This document shows positions 40,098 to 46,508 of a DNA stretch of 64,000 bases, in pieces (positions within the stretch are counted from its first letter, which is position 1; each line of letters starts with the position of its first letter). Made by a program: the position numbers and the translations under genes. Source of the stretch: Nostocoides sp. (GTDB lineage Bacteria > Actinomycetota > Actinomycetes > Actinomycetales > Dermatophilaceae); assembly GCA_016716625.1 (NCBI GenBank), contig JADJVJ010000001.1:372001-436000 (forward strand). Direction: 5' to 3'. Below the pieces are notes generated by a model, which saw nothing but the letters and a program-made list of their open reading frames with translations, did no database searches and had not been told where the DNA came from.

Positions 40098-40793
40098 ATG
40101 ACCCGTGCCTCCCTGGAGAAGGACCCGCGGGACGTCGCCGCCATGTTCGACGACGTCGCGAGCAAGTACGACGTGACCAACGACGTCCTCTCCCTCGGCC
40201 AGGACCGGCTCTGGCGCCGGGCCGTGGTCGCCGCCTGCGCCGCCCGCCCCGGTGAGCGTGTCCTCGACATCGCCGCGGGGACCGGCACGAGCAGCGAGCC
40301 GTTTGCCGACGCTGGGGTCGAGGTCGTCCCGGCGGACTTCTCCCTGGGGATGTTGCGGGTCGGCCACCGCCGCCGCGGCGACCTCGCGTTCACCGCGGCC
40401 GACGCGATGCGGCTGCCGTTCGCCGATGCCTCCTTCGACGTCGTGACGATGAGCTTCGGCCTGCGCAACGTCGCCGACCCGGATGCCGCCCTCGCCGAGT
40501 TCCTACGGGTGACCCGCCCCGGTGGCGCCTTCGTCCTCTGCGAGTTCAGCCAGCCGACCAACGGTGCCTTCCGCACGCTCTACTCTCGGTACCTCATGCG
40601 GTCGCTGCCGGCGATTGCTCGGGCGGTCTCCTCCAACCCCGAGTCCTACGTCTATCTCGCGGAGTCCATTCAGGCATGGCCGGACCAGCGCGCGATGGCT
40701 CAGCGGATCGCCGCCAGCGGGTGGTCCAGCGTGCGCTGGCGCAACCTGTCCGGGGGCATCGTCGCCCTGCATCACGCGGTCCGGCCCGAATAG
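40098..40793 (+). CDS. menG: Demethylmenaquinone methyltransferase
   Basis: SAM-dependent last step of menaquinone synthesis (UbiE/MenG). 231 residues. Seen: MFDDVASKYDVTNDVLSLGQDRLWRR, VLDIAAGTGTSSEPFA (motif I), DFSLGML, DAMRLPFADASFDVVTMSFGLRNVADP and EFLRVTRPGGAFVLCEFS. GAGGAT seven bases before the ATG could be its -10. The stop is 38 bases before the nuo upstream Rex operator, so menG could read through into nuo unless stopped. Confidence 0.96.
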   Translation: MTRASLEKDPRDVAAMFDDVASKYDVTNDVLSLGQDRLWRRAVVAACAARPGERVLDIAAGTGTSSEPFADAGVEVVPADFSLGMLRVGHRRRGDLAFTAADAMRLPFADASFDVVTMSFGLRNVADPDAALAEFLRVTRPGGAFVLCEFSQPTNGAFRTLYSRYLMRSLPAIARAVSSNPESYVYLAESIQAWPDQRAMAQRIAASGWSSVRWRNLSGGIVALHHAVRPE

Positions 40794-40814
40794 CCCCACA
40801 GCGTCCCCCGGGAC

Positions 40815-40820
40815 TAGACT
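40815..40820 (+). promoter_or_regulatory. Possible distal nuo promoter (-10 TAGACT)
   Basis: TAGACT at 40815-40820 would start transcription near 40827, immediately before the Rex operator at 40831-40848, so bound Rex would block promoter escape. No clear -35 precedes it. Confidence 0.35.
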
Positions 40821-40830
40821 CGCGGCGAAC

Positions 40831-40848
40831 TCGTGACAGTTTTCACAA
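40831..40848. promoter_or_regulatory. Rex operator upstream of nuoA
   Basis: TCGTGACAGTTTTCACAA matches the Rex consensus TTGTGAA-N4-TTCACAA with a perfect right half and two mismatches in the left half. It lies 85 bases before the nuoA start. Rex control of nuo is established in Streptomyces, and rex is encoded in this same window with a perfect operator, so function here is likely. Confidence 0.75.
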
Positions 40849-40921
40849 GCGTCCGGCGGAGACCTCCAGGGACCGTCGGCGCGCCTGGACCACAGCCGAC
40901 GAAGGGACCTGACATGACCCC

Positions 40922-40927
40922 TAGGAT
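40922..40927 (+). promoter_or_regulatory. Proximal nuoA -10 box (leaderless)
   Basis: TAGGAT ends six bases before the GTG at 40934, so nuoA could be read from a leaderless transcript that starts downstream of the Rex operator. With TAGACT at 40815 this would give two nuo promoters with different Rex sensitivity. Confidence 0.45.
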
Positions 40928-40933
40928 TGAGCC

Positions 40934-41296
40934 GTGAACAACCCGTACACGCCGCTGCTCATCCTGCTCGGACTCGGCTTCGGGTTCGCTGCTCTCTCGG
41001 TCGGGACAAGCCTGGTGGTCGGCCCCGCTCGCTACAACCGCGCCAAGGCCGAGGCCTATGAGTGCGGCATCATGCCGACCCCGCGGGCCGCCGGTGGTGG
41101 CCGGTTCCCGGTCAAGTACTTCGTCACGGCGATGCTTTTCATCATCTTCGACATCGAGTCGGTGTTCCTCTACCCGTTCGCCGTCGCCTTCAACCAGCTC
41201 GGCCTCTTCGCCCTGGTCGAAATGGTCCTCTTCATGCTCACCGTCTTCGTCGCCTACGCGTACGTGTGGAAGCGCCGCGGGCTCGAGTGGGACTGA
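40934..41296 (+). CDS. nuoA: NADH-quinone oxidoreductase subunit A
   Basis: A 120-residue membrane-arm subunit with three helices. Seen: the loop YNRAKAEAYECGIMP with the conserved Glu-Cys-Gly, RFPVKYFVTAMLFIIFDIESVFLYPFAV (helix 2 with its acidic residues), and VEMVLFMLTVFVAYAYVWKRRGLEWD. GTG start 40934. It is the first gene of nuoA-N; a 56-base gap precedes nuoB. Confidence 0.97.
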   Translation: MNNPYTPLLILLGLGFGFAALSVGTSLVVGPARYNRAKAEAYECGIMPTPRAAGGGRFPVKYFVTAMLFIIFDIESVFLYPFAVAFNQLGLFALVEMVLFMLTVFVAYAYVWKRRGLEWD

Positions 41297-41352
41297 TCCG
41301 TATGCCGTGTGCGCGCCGCGACCGCTCGGGTCGCCCTAAGGAGATGTGACCC

Positions 41353-41952
41353 ATGGGTCTGGAAGAGAAGCTGCCTGCGGGCTTCGTCCTCACGACGCTC
41401 GAGAACGTCGCGGGCTACATGCGCAAGGCTTCGATCTGGCCGGCCACCTTCGGCCTGGCCTGCTGCGCCATCGAGATGATGGCTGTCGGCACCCCCGACT
41501 ACGACATCGCCCGGTTCGGCATGGAGCGATTCTCCGCGACCCCGCGCCAGGCCGACCTCATGATCGTCGCCGGTCGGGTCTCGCAGAAGATGGCCCCGGT
41601 GGTCCGCCAGGTCTACGACCAGATGGCCAACCCCAAGTGGGTTATCTCCATGGGCGTCTGCGCGAGCAGCGGGGGGATGTTCAACAACTACGCGATCGTC
41701 CAGGGTGTCGACCACGTCATACCGGTCGACGTCTATCTGCCTGGGTGTCCACCCCGACCGGAGATGCTCCTCAACGCCATCATCGAGCTGCACAAGCAGA
41801 TCCAGGGCAGCAAGCTCGGGGTCAACCGGATCGCCGCCGCCCGGGCCGCCGAGCAGGCCGCTCTCTCCGCGGTGCCGACCCACCTCATGGCTGCCACTCA
41901 CGACCACACCGCGCACCTCGCCGCGCCCGCTGGGAAGAACCTCCTGGGATGA
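41353..41952 (+). CDS. nuoB: NADH-quinone oxidoreductase subunit B (cluster N2)
   Basis: A 199-residue subunit that holds the terminal [4Fe-4S] cluster N2 next to the quinone site. The ligands are in GLACCAIEM (tandem Cys), GVCASSGGMF and YLPGCPPRPEMLL. The C-terminal 40 residues are a His/Ala-rich extension (HLMAATHDHTAHLAAPAGK) of the sort seen in actinomycetes. It overlaps nuoC by ATGA. Confidence 0.97.
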   Translation: MGLEEKLPAGFVLTTLENVAGYMRKASIWPATFGLACCAIEMMAVGTPDYDIARFGMERFSATPRQADLMIVAGRVSQKMAPVVRQVYDQMANPKWVISMGVCASSGGMFNNYAIVQGVDHVIPVDVYLPGCPPRPEMLLNAIIELHKQIQGSKLGVNRIAAARAAEQAALSAVPTHLMAATHDHTAHLAAPAGKNLLG

Positions 41953-42668
41953 CCGATCACGCTGCTGACCCGAGCACGGACCTCACCTACGGTCCGGATA
42001 CCACCCCGGTCGAGATCGGCGAGCGCCGCGGCATGTTCGGTCCTCGCCAAGGTGGGGACACCACCGGCTACGGCGGCTTGGTGACGCCAATCCTGCTCCC
42101 CGGGGCGGCTGTTCGGCCCTACGGCGGTTACTTCGACGAGGTCGCCGACGCCCTGGAGCGCGCGCTGGGCGCCGGCGGCACGCCCTACGAGGAGGCCGTC
42201 GAGCGGGTCGTTGTTGACCGCGGCGAGCTCACCATCTTTGTCCGCCGCGAGCACCTGACCGCCTTCGCCCAGAGTCTGCGCGACCACCCGGCGCTGCGCT
42301 TCGAGGTGTGCACCGGGGTCAGCGGGGTGCACTACCCCCACGAAAGCGGCCGCGAGCTGCATGCCGTGTATCACTTCATCTCGATCACCCACGGCACGCG
42401 CCGGATCCGGGTCGAGGTCACCGCCCCCGACAGCGACCCGCAGATCCCCTCGATCGTCGGCATCTACCCGGCGAACGACTGGCACGAGCGCGAGACCTGG
42501 GACATGTTCGGCATCATCTTCACCGGCCACCCCGCGCTCACCCGCATCCTCATGCCGGACGACTGGCCGGGGCACCCGCAGCGCAAGGATTACCCGCTCG
42601 GCGGCATCCCCGTCGAATACAAGGGCGGCACCGTGCCGCCGCCGGACCAGCGGAGGTCGTACAGCTGA
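41949..42668 (+). CDS. nuoC: NADH-quinone oxidoreductase subunit C
   Basis: A 239-residue peripheral-arm subunit (30-kDa family). An N-terminal extension of about 50 residues (RRGMFGPRQGGDTTGYGGL, typical of actinomycetes) precedes the core: YHFISITHGTRRIRVEVTAP, SIVGIYPANDWHERETWDMFGI (family signature ERExxDMFGI), and LMPDDWPGHPQRKDYPLGG. Overlaps nuoB (ATGA) and nuoD (TGATG). Confidence 0.97.
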   Translation: MTDHAADPSTDLTYGPDTTPVEIGERRGMFGPRQGGDTTGYGGLVTPILLPGAAVRPYGGYFDEVADALERALGAGGTPYEEAVERVVVDRGELTIFVRREHLTAFAQSLRDHPALRFEVCTGVSGVHYPHESGRELHAVYHFISITHGTRRIRVEVTAPDSDPQIPSIVGIYPANDWHERETWDMFGIIFTGHPALTRILMPDDWPGHPQRKDYPLGGIPVEYKGGTVPPPDQRRSYS

Positions 42669-43996
42669 TGACCACCCACCACGACATCGACACCGAGAGC
42701 GGCGCCTCGGTCTACAACGTCTCCGGCGGAGACTGGAACGACCTCGTCGACGAGGCCACGGCCCTGCACGAGGAGCGCATCGTCGTCAACATGGGTCCGC
42801 AGCACCCGTCGACCCACGGCGTGCTCAGGCTCATCCTGGAGCTCGACGGTGAGACAGTCACCGAGGCCCGCGCAGGTATCGGCTACCTGCACACCGGGAT
42901 CGAGAAGAACATGGAGTTCCGCACCTGGGTCCAGGGCGTGACCTTCTGCACCCGGATGGACTACCTCACCCCGATCTTCCAGGAGACCGCCTACTGCCTC
43001 GCGGTCGAGCGGCTCCTCGGCATCACCGACGCAATCCCGCAGCGGGCGAGCATCATCCGGGTCCTCATGATGGAGCTCACCCGGATCAACTCCCACCTGG
43101 TGTGCATCGGCACCGGCGGCATGGAGATGGGCGCGACCACCGTCATGACGGTCTGCTTCCGCGAGCGCGAGCGGATCTTGCGGATCTTCGAAGCGGTCAC
43201 CGGCCTGCGGATGAACATGGCCTACATCCGCCCCGGCGGGGTCGCTCAGGACGTCCCGGAGGGGATGACCGAGACCATCCGCACGGTGGTTGGCGAACTG
43301 CGCAAGGGCCTCGGCGAACTCGAAGCGCTGCTCAACGAGAACCCGCTGCTCAAGGGCCGCACGGTCAACGTGGGCTACCTCGACCTCACCGGCTGTATGG
43401 CGCTCGGGATCACCGGCCCCGTGCTGCGCTCCACCGGTCTGCCGCACGACCTGCGCAAGTCGGCCCCGTACTGCGGGTACGAGGAGTACGACTTCGAGGT
43501 CAAGACGCGGACCGGTGCCGACTCCTACGACCGGCTGCGGATCCGGATCGACGAGATGTACGAGAGCCTCAAGCTCGTGCTGCAGGCCTGCGAGAAGCTG
43601 GACGCCACCCAGGGCCAGCCGGTCATGGTGGCGGACAAGAAGATCGCCTGGCCGGCGCAGCTCTCGGTCGGCTCGGACGGCCAGGGCAACTCCCTGGAGC
43701 ACATCCGGGAGATCATGGGGACCTCGATGGAGGCCCTCATCCACCACTTCAAGCTCGTTACCGAGGGCTTCCGGGTGCCGCCCGGCCAGGCCTATGTCGC
43801 GGTCGAGTCCCCCAAGGGTGAACTGGGCTGCCACGCCGTCTCCGACGGAGGCACCCGGCCTTACCGGGTCCACTTCCGCGACCCGAGCTTCAATAACCTG
43901 CAGGCCGTCGCCGCGATGTGCGAGGGCTCCATGGTCGCCGACGTCATCGTTGCGGTGGCCTCCATCGACCCCGTCATGGGAGGTGTCGACCGCTGA
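42668..43996 (+). CDS. nuoD: NADH-quinone oxidoreductase subunit D
   Basis: The 49-kDa-type subunit that forms the quinone-binding cavity with NuoB. 442 residues. Seen: VNMGPQHPSTHGVLRLILELDGE (quinone-site His), GYLHTGIEKNMEFR, CTRMDYLTPIF, ELTRINSHLV, and the C-terminal DPSFNNLQAVAAMCEGSMVADVIVAVASIDPVMGGVDR. ATG 42668 shares a base with the nuoC stop. It overlaps nuoE the same way. Confidence 0.98.
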   Translation: MTTHHDIDTESGASVYNVSGGDWNDLVDEATALHEERIVVNMGPQHPSTHGVLRLILELDGETVTEARAGIGYLHTGIEKNMEFRTWVQGVTFCTRMDYLTPIFQETAYCLAVERLLGITDAIPQRASIIRVLMMELTRINSHLVCIGTGGMEMGATTVMTVCFRERERILRIFEAVTGLRMNMAYIRPGGVAQDVPEGMTETIRTVVGELRKGLGELEALLNENPLLKGRTVNVGYLDLTGCMALGITGPVLRSTGLPHDLRKSAPYCGYEEYDFEVKTRTGADSYDRLRIRIDEMYESLKLVLQACEKLDATQGQPVMVADKKIAWPAQLSVGSDGQGNSLEHIREIMGTSMEALIHHFKLVTEGFRVPPGQAYVAVESPKGELGCHAVSDGGTRPYRVHFRDPSFNNLQAVAAMCEGSMVADVIVAVASIDPVMGGVDR

Positions 43997-45204
43997 TGTC
44001 CGGTGACAACTTCGGTCTGCAGACCGCCTCGGGTCACCTCTACGTCGAGGAGACCTCCAAGGAGCCGTATGCCGCCGACGTCGAGGCCGCTTTCCGTGCC
44101 GACGCCGCGCAGGTCATCGCCCGCTATCCGGTGAAGCGCTCGGCGCTGCTCCCGCTGCTTCACCTGGTGCAGAGTGTTGACGGTTACGTCACCGGCCGTG
44201 GCATCGAGCTGTGCGCCGAACTCCTCGACCTCTCCACCGCTGAGGTGAGCGGGGTCGCGACGTTCTACACCCAGTACAAGCGGCACCCCAACGGTCGGTA
44301 CACGGTCGGGGTCTGCACCAACACGCTCTGCGCGATCATGGGTGGCGACGTGATCTGGGAGGCGGTCTCGGACCACCTCGGGATCGGGCACGACGAGACC
44401 ACCGACGACGGCGCGATCACCCTGGAGCGAATCGAGTGCAACGCGGCCTGTGACTACGCCCCGGTGGTCATGACGAACTGGGAGTTCTTCGACAACCAGA
44501 CCCCGCAGTCCACGATCCAGCTCGTCGATGACCTGCGCGCCGGCAAGGACGTCACCCCGACCCGCGGCCCGGACAAGGTCGTCACCTTCAAGGAGATGAG
44601 CCGGGTCCTCGCCGGGTTCCTCGACGGCCGCGCCGACGAGGGTGTCGGGGCCGGCCCGGCCTCGCTCGCTGGGCTGGAGATCGCCAAGGCCAACGGCTGG
44701 ACCGCCCCCGAAGGTGAGGGCGCACGGCATACCTCCTCCGGCGGGGGCACCCCCGGTGGAACAACGCCGAGCGCGGCCGAGGTGGACGCCGCCTCGCACG
44801 AGGTCACCCCGTCCAGCGACGAGGCCAAGGCCGGCAATCGCACCGGTCGCACCGAGGGACAGGACGCGGCACAACTCGCCAAGGGTGGAAAGACGGCTTC
44901 TCCCGCAACGCTCTTCGAGGCTCCGGCGCAGGCTCCGGGGCAGGAACCCGCGGCCGATCGCGGGGACTTCGCGGACGGCGGGTTCGGCGAGTTCTCGGCC
45001 AAACCGGGCGCCGACGGCACCGGCCCGCGGGGCTGGGACATCAAGGGCAACGCCAACTCGATGCTCTTCCACACTCGCCAGTCGCCCTGGTACGGCCGCA
45101 CCAAGGCCGAGGTGTGGTTCCGCACCGAACAGGACGCCAAGGCTGCCGGCTTCAGCGACGCCCGGGAGCGTCGCACCAAGCGCACGACGGGAGAGCAGGC
45201 ATGA
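43996..45204 (+). CDS. nuoE: NADH-quinone oxidoreductase subunit E with long C-terminal extension
   Basis: The 24-kDa thioredoxin-fold subunit with [2Fe-2S] cluster N1a. Residues about 25-215 are standard NuoE: SALLPLLHLVQ, GVATFYTQYKRHPNGRY, and the ligands CTNTLC and CNAACDYAP. Unusually the protein is 402 residues: a disordered Gly/Thr/Ala/Asp-rich stretch (about 225-350) leads to a compact C-terminal segment, GWDIKGNANSMLFHT, then SPWYGRTKAEVWFRT and DAKAAGFSDA, which follows the pattern of the sunset-like domain of actinobacteria. Its role in complex I is unknown. Overlaps nuoF by ATGA. Confidence 0.95.
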   Translation: MSGDNFGLQTASGHLYVEETSKEPYAADVEAAFRADAAQVIARYPVKRSALLPLLHLVQSVDGYVTGRGIELCAELLDLSTAEVSGVATFYTQYKRHPNGRYTVGVCTNTLCAIMGGDVIWEAVSDHLGIGHDETTDDGAITLERIECNAACDYAPVVMTNWEFFDNQTPQSTIQLVDDLRAGKDVTPTRGPDKVVTFKEMSRVLAGFLDGRADEGVGAGPASLAGLEIAKANGWTAPEGEGARHTSSGGGTPGGTTPSAAEVDAASHEVTPSSDEAKAGNRTGRTEGQDAAQLAKGGKTASPATLFEAPAQAPGQEPAADRGDFADGGFGEFSAKPGADGTGPRGWDIKGNANSMLFHTRQSPWYGRTKAEVWFRTEQDAKAAGFSDARERRTKRTTGEQA

Positions 45205-46508
45205 CCCAGCTGACCCCCATCCTCAGCAAGTTCTGGGATGACCCGCAGAGCTGGACCCTGGCCACCTATGAGCGCCACGATGGGTACCGCGCCCAAGCCA
45301 AGGCCTTCGCCATGGAGCCGGCAGCGGTCCTGTCCGCGGTCAAGGACTCGGCCCTGCGCGGCCGGGGCGGCGCCGGGTTCCCGACCGGGATGAAGTGGTC
45401 CTTCATGTCCCCCCCGGACGGCGGTGCCCGCTACCTCGTGGTGAACGCCGACGAGTCCGAGCCGGGTACCTGCAAGGACATCCCGCTCATGATGGCCAAC
45501 CCGCACGTCCTCATCGAGGGCGTGGCGATCAGCTCCTACGCCATCGGCTGCGAGCACGCCTTCATCTACCTGCGTGGTGAGGTCACCCACGTTTACCGCC
45601 GCCTGCTGCGCGCCGTCGAGGAGGCGTATGCCGCCGGACACCTCGGCAAGAACATCCACGGCACCGGGATCACCGTCGACATCACCGTCCACGCCGGAGC
45701 CGGCGCCTACATCTGTGGTGAGGAGACCGCGCTCCTGGACAGCCTCGAGGGACGTCGCGGGCAGCCGCGGAGCAAGCCGCCGTTCCCCGGAGCGGCCGGG
45801 CTCTATGCCCGCCCCACGAGCGTCAACAACGTCGAGTCCATCGCCTCGGTCCCCGGGATCATCCTGGAGGGCGTCGACTGGTTCAAGAGCATGGGCACGG
45901 AGAAGTCGACCGGCTTCGGCATCTTCAGCCTCTCCGGTCACGTCACCCGCCCCGGACAGTACGAGGCCCCGCTGGGGATCACGCTGCGCGAGCTGCTCGA
46001 CATGGCCGGTGGCATGCGGGACGGCAAGGCCTTGAAGTTCTGGACCCCGGGCGGCTCGAGCACCCCGATCTTCACCGCCGAGCACCTCGACGTGCCGCTC
46101 GACTTCGAGTCCGTGGGCGCCGCCGGGTCGATGCTCGGCACCCGGGCCCTGCAGATCTTCGACGACACCGTCTGCGTTGTGCGGGCCGTCGACCGGTGGA
46201 CCGACTTCTACAAGCACGAGTCGTGTGGCAAGTGCACCCCGTGCCGTGAGGGCACCTGGTGGCTCAAGCAGATCCTCGGGCGGCTCGAGCACGGCCACGG
46301 CAGCGAGGCCGACCTCGACAAGCTCCTCGACATCTGCGACAACATCCTGGGCCGCAGCTTCTGCGCGCTCGGGGACGGTGCGACGAGCTGCATCACGAGC
46401 TCGATCCAGTACTTCCGCGAGGAGTACCTCGCACACCTTGAGCACGGCGGGTGTCCTTTCGACCCGCAGGACTCCACCCTGTTCAGCAAGGAGAGCGTGT
46501 CCGCATGA
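45201..46508 (+). CDS. nuoF: NADH-quinone oxidoreductase subunit F (NADH/FMN site)
   Basis: The 51-kDa subunit that oxidises NADH, with FMN and [4Fe-4S] N3. 435 residues. Seen: LRGRGGAGFPTGMKWSFM (NADH-binding Gly-rich loop), VVNADESEPGTCKD (FMN), HAGAGAYICGEETALLDSLEG, and the N3 ligands ESCGKCTPCREGTWW plus a later Cys in GRSFCALGD. ATG overlaps the nuoE stop and its own end overlaps nuoG. Confidence 0.98.
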   Translation: MTQLTPILSKFWDDPQSWTLATYERHDGYRAQAKAFAMEPAAVLSAVKDSALRGRGGAGFPTGMKWSFMSPPDGGARYLVVNADESEPGTCKDIPLMMANPHVLIEGVAISSYAIGCEHAFIYLRGEVTHVYRRLLRAVEEAYAAGHLGKNIHGTGITVDITVHAGAGAYICGEETALLDSLEGRRGQPRSKPPFPGAAGLYARPTSVNNVESIASVPGIILEGVDWFKSMGTEKSTGFGIFSLSGHVTRPGQYEAPLGITLRELLDMAGGMRDGKALKFWTPGGSSTPIFTAEHLDVPLDFESVGAAGSMLGTRALQIFDDTVCVVRAVDRWTDFYKHESCGKCTPCREGTWWLKQILGRLEHGHGSEADLDKLLDICDNILGRSFCALGDGATSCITSSIQYFREEYLAHLEHGGCPFDPQDSTLFSKESVSA

